DNA of 64,000 nt from assembly GCA_945952045.1 (NCBI GenBank), contig CAMFHE010000015.1, forward strand, positions 44,361 to 108,360. Reading direction: 5' to 3'. Shown piece after piece: positions 1-9,657 of this stretch (the stretch's first letter is position 1; each line of letters opens with the position of its first letter). Origin of the DNA: an uncultured Rhizobium sp. Its GTDB lineage: Bacteria > Pseudomonadota > Alphaproteobacteria > Rhizobiales > Rhizobiaceae. The translations under genes were made by a program, and so were the position numbers. The notes below the pieces were generated by a model that searched no databases, was not told the DNA's origin, and saw only the letters and a program-made list of their open reading frames with translations.

Positions 1-2863
1 GCGGCTTGAACTTGTTGTCGGGACGGTCGCCGCCACGACGGTTGTTGTCGCGACCCTCGCGGTTGCCCTCACGGCCACCCTCGCGGTTTTCACGACGCTC
101 GCCATCCTGTCGGGCATTGTTGTCGCCGGCGCCGCGATTGCGGTTCTGCTGCGCACGACGGTCGCCCTGATTACGCTGCTGGCCGCGCTGATTGTCGTTG
201 CGGCCACCCGGACGCCACAACAGCACCGGCTTCGGCTCGGCCAACTCTTCCGTGGAAACGGCGGCAGCGGCCTCCTCTGTGGTGGCAGGAGCCTCCACAG
301 CCGGCGCGGCTTCCGCCTCGGCGGCCGGTTCGTCGGCATCGTCGTGATCGGCAACGGCAGCCGATTCGGCCTCGACGGCAGGGGCAGCCACGGCTTCGCC
401 CGTTTGCGCCGCGAGATGGGCAGCGGCCTCTTCCGGCTTCACGGCATCGGCGCGGTAACCAAGACCCTTGAGGATCTCTTCCATGTCATCGGGCGTCGCG
501 CCGAGGATGGAGAGCATCGCCGTCGTCGTAGTGAAACGGCGGCCGTCATAGGCGCCGTCCGGCCGCGGCGTGGTGCCGGGCTTCCACTGCAGGAGCGGAC
601 GGATGAGGTCGGCGAGACGCTCCAGAATGTCGATGCGCACGGCGCGCTTGCCGAGGAAACGGAAACCGGCAAGCTTGTAGAACATACGCTCGAAGCCGGG
701 ATCGGTCACGATCGAGGTGCGGCCGGCTGCCAGCGCCGGGATCAGGTCGCCATAGCCCGGCTTGTCGAGGCCGTCATTCTTCAGCGCCCAAAGCAGGGTG
801 ATGAGTTCGGCCGGCGCCGGCTTCAACAGCGCCGGCATGAAGATGTGGTAAGCGCCGAAGCGAACGCCATAACGGCGGATCGAAGCGCGCGCTTCCTGAT
901 CCAGCGACTTGACGTCGTCGGTGACGTCGCGGCGGAACAGGACGCCGAGGTTTTCGACGAGCTGGAAGGCTAGACCTTTGGCGAGGCCCTGCAGGTCTTC
1001 GGCGCGCGAGAGATCGTCGAGCGGCTTCAGCACCGTCGAGATGTGATAGTTCACGAAACGCTCGACGCGGGCTGCGACATGCTCGCGGGCATTGCCCGTC
1101 AGCTGTTCGTCGGCCAGCAGGATGACGCGCGGGCGCATGACGTGATCGGTCGCAGCCAGGCGCGCGACGGGATCGCCAAGCCAGCGCACGGTGCCATCGG
1201 CCGACAGGGCCAGATCGCCATTGCCGCTGGCATGCAGGCGCGCGGCGCGCGCCTCGAATTCGAGCGCCAAAGCCTTCTGCGCCGCAGCCTGCACGGCGCG
1301 CGCATCCGGGCCTTCGGCCCCGGCGACGGTCGTGAACCGAAAGCCGGCCAATTGTCCCACATGATGTCCTTCGACGAAGACATCGCCATTCACACTGATT
1401 TCAGCTTCCAGCATCGCATTCTCTCTCAGGCGCTTCATGAGCACAGATGTCCTGCGATCAACAAAGCGGTTCGTCAACCTTTCATGTAACGCATCGGACA
1501 ATCGATCCTCGATTTCCCGCGTCTTTTCTTGCCAGTGTGTCGGATCGGCAAGCCATCCCGGCCTGTTGGACACATAGGTCCAGGTCCTTATCTGCGCGAT
1601 TCGCGCCGAAAGCGTGTCGATCTCACCATCGGTGCGATCCGCACGGCGCACCTGTTCGGCAAGAAAATCTTCATTCACCGTTCCGAACCGGACGAGGTCC
1701 GAAAACAGCGACGAGATCAGATCCGCATGCTGGGCGGGCGTGATGCGCCGGTAATCCGGCAGCGCACAGGCCTCCCACAGCTTTTCCACCCTTTCCGGCG
1801 ACGTGGCAAGATCGTTGATTTCGGGGTAGCGCGCAAGATGTTCCAGCGCCTGCTGGTCGATCGCCGGAAGGGCGCGCGCAAGGCCGGCAATTTTCGGCGG
1901 CGCCTCAAGGCTTCTGCGCAGCGCCGGGATGCTTGCAAAATCGAATTGCTTGCTGCGCCATTGCAGAACGCGCACCGGATCGAAGTGGTGACTTTCGATC
2001 TGCTGGACCAGTTCCTGGTCGAAGGGATCGACCTGCCCCGTCACTCCGAAGGTGCCGTCGCGCAGGTGACGGCCGGCGCGGCCGGCAACCTGGGCAAGTT
2101 CGGCCGGATTGAGATTGCGAAACTGGTAGCCGTCGAATTTGCGATCCTGGGCGAAGGCGACGTGGTCGACATCGAGATTGAGGCCCATGCCGATCGCATC
2201 CGTGGCGACCAGATATTCGACGTCGCCGGACTGGTAGAGACCGACCTGCGCATTGCGGGTGCGCGGGCTCAGCGCCCCCAGCACCACGGCGGCGCCACCG
2301 CGCTGGCGGCGGATCAGTTCGGCGATGGCATAAACCTCGTCGGCCGAAAAGGCGACGATGGCCGTGCGCTGCGGCAGGCGGGTGATCTTCTTCTGGCCGG
2401 CGTAGAAAAGCTGCGACAGGCGCGGGCGCTCGACGACGGTCAGGCCCGGCAGCAATTGCTCGAGGATCGGCCGCATGGTCGCGGCACCCAGAAGCAGCGT
2501 CTCGTCGCGACCACGCAAGTGCAGGATGCGGTCGGTAAAGATGTGGCCGCGCTCGAGATCGCCGGCAAGCTGCACTTCGTCGATGGCGACGAAGGCGGCG
2601 CGGGTCTCGCGCGGCATCGCCTCGACGGTGCACACCGAATAGCGCGCGCCCTGTGGGGCGATCTTTTCCTCGCCGGTCACCAACGCCACATGCTGCGCGC
2701 CGACCCGTTCCACGAGGCGCGTATAAACCTCGCGCGCAAGCAGCCGGAGCGGCAAGCCGATGACACCCGAGCCATGCGCCACCATCCGCTCGATAGCGTA
2801 GTGCGTCTTGCCGGTATTGGTCGGCCCCAGGACTGCGGTGACGCCGCGTCCACTGAGGATCAT
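1..2863 (-). CDS. SUV3-like superfamily 2 helicase (3' end outside window)
   Basis: About 954 codons of an ATP-dependent helicase whose C-terminus runs off the left edge. The start ATG at 2863 is followed by Walker A GPTNTGKT (residues 13-20), a DEVQ box shortly downstream and a GRAGRH motif VI. This order matches the mitochondrial SUV3/bacterial SUV3-like RNA helicases. The frame is closed by a TGA upstream with no earlier ATG. After roughly residue 820 it becomes acidic and alanine-rich, then a low-complexity Arg/Asn/Gly/Asp tail made of RNR and GGR repeats, probably a disordered RNA-binding tail. Family role is RNA unwinding or decay; the substrate here is unknown. Confidence 0.85.
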   Translation of the reverse strand, partial: MILSGRGVTAVLGPTNTGKTHYAIERMVAHGSGVIGLPLRLLAREVYTRLVERVGAQHVALVTGEEKIAPQGARYSVCTVEAMPRETRAAFVAIDEVQLAGDLERGHIFTDRILHLRGRDETLLLGAATMRPILEQLLPGLTVVERPRLSQLFYAGQKKITRLPQRTAIVAFSADEVYAIAELIRRQRGGAAVVLGALSPRTRNAQVGLYQSGDVEYLVATDAIGMGLNLDVDHVAFAQDRKFDGYQFRNLNPAELAQVAGRAGRHLRDGTFGVTGQVDPFDQELVQQIESHHFDPVRVLQWRSKQFDFASIPALRRSLEAPPKIAGLARALPAIDQQALEHLARYPEINDLATSPERVEKLWEACALPDYRRITPAQHADLISSLFSDLVRFGTVNEDFLAEQVRRADRTDGEIDTLSARIAQIRTWTYVSNRPGWLADPTHWQEKTREIEDRLSDALHERLTNRFVDRRTSVLMKRLRENAMLEAEISVNGDVFVEGHHVGQLAGFRFTTVAGAEGPDARAVQAAAQKALALEFEARAARLHASGNGDLALSADGTVRWLGDPVARLAATDHVMRPRVILLADEQLTGNAREHVAARVERFVNYHISTVLKPLDDLSRAEDLQGLAKGLAFQLVENLGVLFRRDVTDDVKSLDQEARASIRRYGVRFGAYHIFMPALLKPAPAELITLLWALKNDGLDKPGYGDLIPALAAGRTSIVTDPGFERMFYKLAGFRFLGKRAVRIDILERLADLIRPLLQWKPGTTPRPDGAYDGRRFTTTTAMLSILGATPDDMEEILKGLGYRADAVKPEEAAAHLAAQTGEAVAAPAVEAESAAVADHDDADEPAAEAEAAPAVEAPATTEEAAAAVSTEELAEPKPVLLWRPGGRNDNQRGQQRNQGDRRAQQNRNRGAGDNNARQDGERRENREGGREGNREGRDNNRRGGDRPDNKFKP

Positions 2864-3109
2864 GGGCTGCGAATTCAAAATCTCGTTCCGTGCATAAGCC
2901 AGACGCTTTTCCAGGACAGATGAAGACCGGATTCCGACCCGGGGCGACGTCGATCAAGCCGCCACCGGCAAGGCGCCCGCCGATGACCGACCACACATGG
3001 CGATCCTTTCCGGCAAAGGCAAGTGCAGAATAGCGGCCAAAAACGATTGGAGCGGCAATTTCCGATCGCTCTATCCGTGGCTGCGCCGATCAGTCGCGTT
3101 CAAATGTGC

Positions 3110-3134
3110 GGAACCTTTTCGTGATGCGCGCATT
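3110..3134 (+). promoter_or_regulatory. Possible EcfG (general-stress sigma) promoter
   Basis: GGAAC at 3110-3114, 16 bases, then CATT at 3131-3134, about 40 bases before the DUF3309 start. The known alphaproteobacterial EcfG/RpoE2 promoter is GGAAC-N16/17-CGTT, so the -10 has one mismatch. Inference only. Confidence 0.3.
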
Positions 3135-3175
3135 TTACCCGGCGAAAGCGCATTCGATCCAGGAGGAACAAAAAA

Positions 3176-3331
3176 ATGCTCGGCACAATTCTTCTCGTCA
3201 TCCTCATACTTCTGCTGATCGGGGCCTTGCCGAACTGGGGTTACAGCCGCGGCTGGGGCTACGGGCCATCCGGCGGCCTTGGCCTCGTGGTTGTGATTAT
3301 CATCATCCTCCTCCTCATGGGACGGATTTGA
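3176..3331 (+). CDS. DUF3309 family small membrane protein
   Basis: 51-residue protein with two hydrophobic segments (about residues 3-18 and 36-49) joined by a Gly/Trp/Tyr-rich loop containing WGYSRGWGYG. This is the typical composition of DUF3309. A strong ribosome binding site, AGGAGGAAC (3161-3169), sets the start. The function of the family is unknown. It lies just upstream of a small lipoprotein gene on the same strand. Confidence 0.8.
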   Translation: MLGTILLVILILLLIGALPNWGYSRGWGYGPSGGLGLVVVIIIILLLMGRI

Positions 3332-3393
3332 CGGTACGCGTCGGCCCGGCTTTCGCCGGGTCGGTTTTCTTTAGGAAACGAAGGATCCTTCTC

Positions 3394-3645
3394 ATGAAAA
3401 AATCAATCATTGCAGCAGTGCTCGTTCTTCCCATGCTGGCCTCCTGCTCGCAGACGGAGCGTTCGACTGCGGTGGGCGCCGCCTCCGGCGCCGTCATCGG
3501 CGGCGTGGTCACCGGTCGCGCCGGCGGCGCGCTTGCAGGTGCAGCCATCGGCGGCGCAGCCGGCTATCTGATCGGGCGCTCGAACCGTGCCGACTACTGC
3601 ATCTATCGCGACCGCCATGGCCGCCGCTACGAAGCCCGCTGCTGA
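3394..3645 (+). CDS. Glycine-zipper lipoprotein
   Basis: 83-residue protein. A type II signal peptide (MKKS start, lipobox LASC, Cys near residue 18) is followed by a glycine-zipper stretch with repeated GxxxG spacing (residues about 26-62). It ends in a short basic, Tyr-rich tail with two cysteines. It resembles the YMGG/Rick-17kDa glycine-zipper proteins, which associate with the outer membrane; the precise role is unknown. It is followed directly by a strong terminator. A longer in-frame upstream extension exists but would bury the signal peptide, so the ATG at 3394 is preferred. Confidence 0.75.
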   Translation: MKKSIIAAVLVLPMLASCSQTERSTAVGAASGAVIGGVVTGRAGGALAGAAIGGAAGYLIGRSNRADYCIYRDRHGRRYEARC

Positions 3646-3668
3646 TCCCAAGCGAATCGCGAAAACAA

Positions 3669-3696
3669 AAACGGCGCCCCGAAGCGCCGTTTTTTA
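3669..3696 (+). terminator. Rho-independent terminator after lipoprotein gene
   Basis: Stem AACGGCGC / GCGCCGTT with a short loop followed by a run of T; flanking A and T tracts could let it act in both directions. Confidence 0.8.
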
Positions 3697-3730
3697 TTTG
3701 CGAAATCCGTCAATTCTAAAGCGTTTTCAC

Positions 3731-3774
3731 GCATTTCCAGACGGAAAACCGCTTCGCACTTTTCCTGAAAATGC
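3731..3774. repeat. 44-base intergenic palindromic element, copy A
   Basis: Begins GCATTTCC and ends GGAAATGC-like (GAAAATGC), with the core CGGAAAACCG and CACTTTTCC inside. The reverse complement of the copy at 47919-47962 aligns base for base over most of its length. It abuts the stop codon of phbB. It resembles the rhizobial intergenic mosaic elements (RIME). Confidence 0.8.
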
Positions 3775-3775
3775 T

Positions 3776-4501
3776 TCAGACGTAAAACTGACCGCCATTG
3801 GCCGAAATCGTCGAGCCGGTAATGAAACCGGCATCGTCGGAGGCCAGGAAAACGACGCAGCGGGCGATTTCTTCCGGTTCGCCGAGACGGCCGACGGGAA
3901 TCTGCGGGATGATGCGCTCGGTGAGCACCTTTTCCGGAATGGCGCGCACCATTTCCGTCCCGATATAGCCCGGGCAGATCGCATTGACGGTGATGCCCTT
4001 GGCGGCCCCTTCCTGAGCGAGCGCCTTGGTGAAGCCGAGATCGCCTGCCTTGGCGGCGGAATAGTTCGCCTGACCCATCTGGCCCTTCTGGCCGTTGATC
4101 GAGGAAATGTTGATGACGCGGCCAAAATTCCGGTCGCGCATGCCCGTCCACACCGGATGCGTCATGTTGAACAGACCGGTGAGGTTGGTGCCGATCACCT
4201 CGCCCCATGCCTCCGGCGTCATCTTGTGGAACATCGCGTCGCGGGTGATGCCGGCATTGTTGACCAGAACCTCGACCGGGCCGAGCTTGGCCTCGACGGC
4301 GGCGATGCCGTCGCGACATGCATCGTAGCTGGAGACGTCCCACTTGAAGACGGCAATCCCGGTTTCGGCCTCGAACGCCTTGGCGCGTTCGTCATTGCCG
4401 GCATAGTTCGCCGCCACGGTGTAGCCGGCGTTTTTCAGGGCGACGCTGATCGCCGCGCCGATGCCACGCGTGCCACCGGTAACCAAAGCCACTCTTGCCA
4501 T
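3776..4501 (-). CDS. phbB: Acetoacetyl-CoA reductase (NADPH)
   Basis: 241 residues. It reduces acetoacetyl-CoA to (R)-3-hydroxybutyryl-CoA, the second step of polyhydroxybutyrate synthesis in the cytoplasm. It is a short-chain dehydrogenase with nucleotide motif TGGTRGIG (8-15), NNAG (81-84), a catalytic Ser in NISSING and YxxxK at Tyr147/Lys151 (YSAAK). The NGQKGQ sequence after the Ser is diagnostic of PhaB. The ribosome binding site GGAGGAA precedes the ATG. It lies downstream of phbA on the same strand, after a 155-base gap holding a hairpin. Confidence 0.95.
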   Translation of the reverse strand: MARVALVTGGTRGIGAAISVALKNAGYTVAANYAGNDERAKAFEAETGIAVFKWDVSSYDACRDGIAAVEAKLGPVEVLVNNAGITRDAMFHKMTPEAWGEVIGTNLTGLFNMTHPVWTGMRDRNFGRVINISSINGQKGQMGQANYSAAKAGDLGFTKALAQEGAAKGITVNAICPGYIGTEMVRAIPEKVLTERIIPQIPVGRLGEPEEIARCVVFLASDDAGFITGSTISANGGQFYV

Positions 4502-4603
4502 GCCTGTTCCTCCCCTGCTGTTATACTCGTCTGTTTATTGCATAGAGACTGCATCCGACGCATGGCCGGCAGAGACGCATGCGCTCATACCGGAGATGCG
4601 ACG

Positions 4604-4632
4604 GTGCATGGCGATCTTGCGCCGCCATGCAC
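4604..4632 (-). other. Hairpin in the phbA-phbB intergenic region
   Basis: A perfect 10-bp inverted repeat GTGCATGGCG / CGCCATGCAC with a 9-base loop lies between the phbA stop and phbB. It lacks a T-run on the transcribed strand, so it is more like an mRNA-stabilising or attenuating structure than a terminator. Confidence 0.5.
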
Positions 4633-4656
4633 GATTGCCGAAGACGAAAGGCCGGA

Positions 4657-5838
<1,182 letters not shown>

Positions 5839-6064
5839 GGACGGTTCCTCCGAATGCACTCTCGTGGACACGAAAGTGGCAAAGCTCTGGCCTCAAGTCA
5901 AACGAGAAACGGGCATCCCGGCCTTTTCGGGACACGCGAGTAGGCCTCTGTCCAGGCCTTCCTTCCGCATCGCACAAATCGATTGTCACCACCCTTCGTT
6001 TAAGCTTAGAGTGACCGCGGGAGAAGCTTGCGTTACCAATCAAGGACGGGGCCAGGAGACGAAT

Positions 6065-6640
6065 ATGGCGAAAAACGAAGGCCAGATCGTAATCAAGAAA
6101 TACGCCAACCGGCGATTGTACAATACGGGCACGAGCACCTATGTCACGCTCGACGATCTGGCTGTCATGGTCAAGAAGGGTGAGGATTTCACCGTTCAGG
6201 ACGCAAAATCCGGCGAGGACATCACCCATTCCGTGCTGACGCAGATCATTTTCGAGCAGGAATCCAAGACCGGGAACACGCTCCTGCCGGTATCCTTCCT
6301 GCGGCAGCTGATTTCCTATTATGGCGACCAGATGCAGATGGTCGTTCCGAGTTTCCTCGAGCACTCGATGCAGGCTTTCGCACAGCAGCAGACGCAGATG
6401 CGCGAGCAGATGACACGCGCCTTCGGCGACACGCCGCTGACCAAGAACCTTCAGGCGCCGCTGCAGCTGGTCGAGGAACAGGTGCGGCGCAACACCGAGA
6501 TGTTCCATCAGGCGATGCAGATGTTTTCGCCCTTCATGACCCCGCCGGCCGCCAAGGAAACCCGCAAGGCCGAAGCCAAGGACATCGACGAGCTGAAGGA
6601 ACAGCTGCGCGCCCTGCAGACCAAGCTCGACAATCTCTGA
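6065..6640 (+). CDS. phaR: Polyhydroxyalkanoate synthesis repressor PhaR
   Basis: 191 residues. The N-terminal PHB/PHA accumulation regulator DNA-binding domain (IVIKKYANRRLYNTGTSTYV, residues 9-28) is the hallmark of PhaR (AniA/PhbF in rhizobia). It is followed by the PHB-binding region, and the Gln/Met-rich and C-terminal parts are likely coiled coil. PhaR binds PHB granules and represses phasin and PHB genes, linking carbon storage with exopolysaccharide and carbon flux. AGGAGACGA precedes the start. It is divergent from phbA across about 226 bases where its operator may lie. Confidence 0.93.
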   Translation: MAKNEGQIVIKKYANRRLYNTGTSTYVTLDDLAVMVKKGEDFTVQDAKSGEDITHSVLTQIIFEQESKTGNTLLPVSFLRQLISYYGDQMQMVVPSFLEHSMQAFAQQQTQMREQMTRAFGDTPLTKNLQAPLQLVEEQVRRNTEMFHQAMQMFSPFMTPPAAKETRKAEAKDIDELKEQLRALQTKLDNL

Positions 6641-6647
6641 TCGTCTT

Positions 6648-6679
6648 GAGCCCGCTACGGTAAACTCCGTAGGGGGCTC
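6648..6679 (+). terminator. Hairpin after phaR
   Basis: Stem GAGCCC-GCTACGG / CCGTAG-GGGGCTC with a 6-base loop, beginning 8 bases after the stop. Only a weak T tract follows. The 20 bases immediately after it resemble the right half of the 44-base palindromic elements. Confidence 0.55.
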
Positions 6680-6699
6680 TCGCACTTTTCCTGAATTGC

Positions 6700-7107
6700 C
6701 TACAGGCCGATGGACACGTCGCGTCCGGCCGTGCGGATCGAGATGACGAAGCCGCCGATTACATCGAGGAAGGCGATGGTCATCAGGATGAAGAAGATCT
6801 GCGTCGCGGCGCCCTGAACCAGCAGGAATTCCACCAGAAACAGGATGAAGACCACAAGCGACAGCATGTGGTTGATCAGCGAACCCGAACCGGTGCGCGT
6901 CGCCTTGACGATTTCGAAGAACAGCGCGACGAGGCCGATGACGATCATCAGGTCGCCGAGGCTCATCGTCCAGACCGCGCCCGACAGCATCGACAACGAC
7001 AGGACAACCTTCTCAAGGGCGGCAGCGCCGCCTTCGCCCATCAGGCCGATCATCGCGAGATTGTAAAGCGCCAGCGGAACCAGCAGCAGCGGAAAGGCGG
7101 CGATCAT
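6700..7107 (-). CDS. Four-helix membrane protein of unknown function
   Basis: 135 residues with four evident hydrophobic helices (approximately 3-25, 35-65, 75-97 and 100-125) and short polar loops. I do not recognise a named family. The ribosome binding site AGGAGATAT sets the start. It is likely inner-membrane and shares the strand with the reductase to its right, 124 bases away. Confidence 0.7.
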   Translation of the reverse strand: MIAAFPLLLVPLALYNLAMIGLMGEGGAAALEKVVLSLSMLSGAVWTMSLGDLMIVIGLVALFFEIVKATRTGSGSLINHMLSLVVFILFLVEFLLVQGAATQIFFILMTIAFLDVIGGFVISIRTAGRDVSIGL

Positions 7108-7231
7108 GCGGGATATCTCCTGATTTTAAGGCCGGGACTGTCGCGGCAAGCCTGTCATTGCAAACAGGGCTTTATCAGGGAAAACGGGATGTGTCAGCCG
7201 GCGACGGGTCAACCGCCGCCGGCGAGATTCA

Positions 7232-8056
7232 TTAGAAGTCGGCCGTCATCGGATCGGGACCGATGCGCGCGCCGGCATTGTCGAGCCGCTCGATATCCGC
7301 CATGTCGTCGGCATCGAGCTTGAAGTCGAAGACCTGGAAATTCTCCACGATGCGGCTCGGCGTGATCGATTTCGGGATAACCACGAGGCCGCTGTCGAGA
7401 TGCCAGCGAATGATCACCTGCGCCGGGGTCTTGCCATGCTTGGCGGCAAGCCTGGCGATGACCGGATTCTCGATCAGCTTGCCCTGGCCAAGCGGGCTCC
7501 AGGATTGCGTGGCAATGTTCAGCTTCGCATGGGCGGCGCGGGCGGCGCGTTGCTGGAAATCCGGATGCAGCTCGATCTGGTTGATCACCGGCACGACGCC
7601 GGTTTCGGCGACGATGCGCTCGATATGCTCGGGATAGAAGTTCGAGACGCCGATGGAGCGGGCGCGGCCCTCTTCCTTCAGTTTCACGAAGGCTTTCCAG
7701 GTATCGATATAGCGATCCTTGCGCGGCGCCGGCCAGTGGATCAGGTAGAGATCGACATAGTCCGTGCCGAGGCGCTTCAGGCTGGCGTCGAATGCCTTCA
7801 AGGTCGAATCGTAACCCTGCTCGTCGTTCCAGAGTTTTGTCGTCAGATAGATGTCCTTGCGATCGACGCCCGAAGCACGGATGCCTTCGCCGACGCCTTC
7901 CTCGTTGCCATAGATCGCGGCCGTGTCGACATGGCGGTAACCGGCCTCGATCGCGGTCTTCACCGTCGGCGCGGCGATCTCGTTGGGCGTCTGCCAGACG
8001 CCGAGACCGAGCTGGGGAATGGATTGTCCGTCATGGAATTTGATGGTGGGGGTCAC
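7232..8056 (-). CDS. Aldo/keto reductase
   Basis: 274 residues, TIM-barrel NADPH-dependent oxidoreductase. The catalytic tetrad Asp44, Tyr49, Lys74 and His107 is intact, and the NADPH-binding IPKS motif near the C-terminus is present. It is close to the 2,5-diketo-D-gluconate reductase/YafB-YqhE (AKR5) type; the substrate cannot be told from sequence. The start is GTG at 8056, overlapping the stop of a 40-codon upstream frame as GTGA, which suggests coupled translation. Confidence 0.9.
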   Translation of the reverse strand: MTPTIKFHDGQSIPQLGLGVWQTPNEIAAPTVKTAIEAGYRHVDTAAIYGNEEGVGEGIRASGVDRKDIYLTTKLWNDEQGYDSTLKAFDASLKRLGTDYVDLYLIHWPAPRKDRYIDTWKAFVKLKEEGRARSIGVSNFYPEHIERIVAETGVVPVINQIELHPDFQQRAARAAHAKLNIATQSWSPLGQGKLIENPVIARLAAKHGKTPAQVIIRWHLDSGLVVIPKSITPSRIVENFQVFDFKLDADDMADIERLDNAGARIGPDPMTADF

Positions 8057-8175
8057 GCGAGTTCTCCGTCGGATGGAAACGTCATGAAACGAACGCCGGC
8101 GCCGGCCTCGTCGTCCACGAGAACCGGATCGCCAAAGAGATGGAAATCGATGCCACGCGATCGCGGCAAGGGCAT
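8053..8175 (-). CDS. Candidate small protein coupled to aldo/keto reductase
   Basis: A 40-codon frame (begins MPLPRSRGIDF, contains LFGDPVLVDDEAGAG) with codon use like its neighbours. Its TGA overlaps the GTG start of the reductase. The frame stays open upstream of the ATG to beyond the transpeptidase stop, so the true start may be earlier. No clear ribosome binding site is seen. No family recognised. Confidence 0.4.
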   Translation of the reverse strand: MPLPRSRGIDFHLFGDPVLVDDEAGAGVRFMTFPSDGELA

Positions 8176-8215
8176 TGATATAGGAAGGGCACGCAGCGAT
8201 GGTAAGGGGCGCGGC

Positions 8216-8761
8216 TCAGAGAACCCGCAGGACGGTTCCCCTGCGGATCAGCGGCAAAAGCCGCAACATGTCGCGATGCGACAGCGCCACGCAGCCGGCG
8301 GTCGGCTCGTAGCCGGGGCGGATGAGATGGAAAAAAATCGCCGAACCGGCATTGCGGCGGCGCGAGGAGATGTTCCAGTCGAGCACCAGGCAGAGGTCAT
8401 AGAGCCCGTCGCTGCGCAACATCTCCTCATGGCTTGACGCAAACGGCGCGCCGACCGGACGATTATAGGCGGCATGACCAGGCGCATCGCACCACAGCAT
8501 ATCCTTGCGGATCGACCGCATCGGCAAGGCGGTGCGCAGGTTGCGCACCCGCTCGGCGCGCACATAGCCATGCAGAACCCGCATCGCCGCGATCGGCGTC
8601 TTGCCGTCGCCCTCGCGCTTGAAAACCGTTCGCCCGTTCCGGCCGATGGCCGCGGGAAAATTCAATGTCCCCACGGTGAGGATGGCGCGACTTGGACGCC
8701 CCGGCTTCGGCCGCACGGTGAGGATGGCGGGGGCGGGTCGATCGGCCCTTGTTTTTCGCAT
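8216..8761 (-). CDS. L,D-transpeptidase family protein (YkuD domain)
   Basis: 181 residues. The catalytic signature is His145 in FFHLIRPGYEP and Cys157 in TAGCVAL, the HxnSxGC-type motif of peptidoglycan L,D-transpeptidases; the REGDGKTP segment near residue 49 is also typical. No Sec signal peptide is obvious at this start. The N-terminus contains a duplicated AILTV unit caused by a 16-base direct repeat (8672-8687 and 8714-8729). Enzymes of this family form 3-3 cross-links or attach proteins to peptidoglycan. It is divergent from cenR, another envelope gene. Confidence 0.8.
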   Translation of the reverse strand: MRKTRADRPAPAILTVRPKPGRPSRAILTVGTLNFPAAIGRNGRTVFKREGDGKTPIAAMRVLHGYVRAERVRNLRTALPMRSIRKDMLWCDAPGHAAYNRPVGAPFASSHEEMLRSDGLYDLCLVLDWNISSRRRNAGSAIFFHLIRPGYEPTAGCVALSHRDMLRLLPLIRRGTVLRVL

Positions 8762-8907
8762 GACAGCTCACAACTATTTGCTTTGCGCGTGATCGGCAGG
8801 AAAACATAGCAGCTCCTATGGCCCTTGAAAGGCCCGGATCCTGTAAATGCTTGCCAATTCAGCGATTTGGCGTAGGACTGGAAAAATTAGAGGGAAAGGC
8901 AGCGCTT

Positions 8908-9591
8908 ATGACGGCCCGGACGATTCTGGTGGTGGACGACGATGCGGACCTGCGCGAGACGCTGGTCGAGCAATTGGCGCTCTATGACGAATTCAACGTG
9001 CTTCAGGAAGCCAGCGCCGTTCAGGGCATGCAGGCGGCGCGCAGCGGCGCCATCGACCTGTTGATCATGGATGTCGGTCTTCCGGATATGGACGGCCGCG
9101 AAGCCGTGAAAATGCTGCGCAAGAACGGCTTCAAGGCCCCGATCGTCATGCTGACCGGCCACGATACCGATTCCGACACCATCCTCGGCCTGGAAGCCGG
9201 CGCCAATGATTACGTCACCAAGCCGTTCCGCTTCGCCGTGCTGCTCGCCCGCATCCGCGCCCAGCTGCGCCAGCACGAGCAGAGCGAGGACGCCACCTTC
9301 ACGGTCGGCCCCTATCTGTTCAAGCCGAGCCAGAAACTTCTGACCACCGAAGACGGCCAGAAGATCCGGCTAACGGAAAAGGAAGCGGCGATTATCCGTT
9401 ACCTTTACCGTGCCGACCAGAAGGTCGTGACCCGCGATGTGCTTCTGGAAGAGGTTTGGGGCTATAATTCCGGCGTGACCACGCATACGCTGGAAACCCA
9501 TGTCTACCGCCTGCGCCAGAAGATCGAGCGCGATCCGTCGAATGCCGAAATTCTGGTCACTGAAAACGGCGGCTATAAAATCGTTCCGTAG
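8908..9591 (+). CDS. cenR: OmpR-family response regulator, CenR-like
   Basis: 227 residues. The receiver domain (residues 5-118) has acidic pocket DDD (10-12), phospho-acceptor Asp55 and Lys105. The winged-helix DNA-binding domain (about 130-227) ends in YRLRQKIE and GGYKIVP. The stretches ETLVEQL, GHDTDSDTI and GYNSGVTTHTLETHVYRLR are what I recall for CenR, the essential cell-envelope regulator of alphaproteobacteria whose kinase CenK is often encoded elsewhere. No histidine kinase gene is adjacent. The ATG at 8908 follows AGGGAAAGG; a longer upstream start is less likely. Confidence 0.8.
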   Translation: MTARTILVVDDDADLRETLVEQLALYDEFNVLQEASAVQGMQAARSGAIDLLIMDVGLPDMDGREAVKMLRKNGFKAPIVMLTGHDTDSDTILGLEAGANDYVTKPFRFAVLLARIRAQLRQHEQSEDATFTVGPYLFKPSQKLLTTEDGQKIRLTEKEAAIIRYLYRADQKVVTRDVLLEEVWGYNSGVTTHTLETHVYRLRQKIERDPSNAEILVTENGGYKIVP

Positions 9592-9595
9592 GGCA

Positions 9596-9607
9596 TGTTG
9601 CGCAACA
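9596..9607. other. 12-bp perfect palindrome after cenR
   Basis: TGTTGCGCAACA lies 4 bases after the cenR stop, inside a larger GGCATGTT...AACATGCC inverted repeat ending near 9646. It may be an RNA hairpin between cenR and the next gene or a protein-binding site. Confidence 0.4.
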
Positions 9608-9657
9608 ATGTGCAGCGGTTTTGCTAAAACAACATGCCTTGAACAAGGGATTTCGAG

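Noticed and set aside
1905..2996. A 363-codon minus-strand frame over the helicase start
   Set aside because: It is the wrong phase of the helicase gene; the correct phase contains the GPTNTGKT motif.
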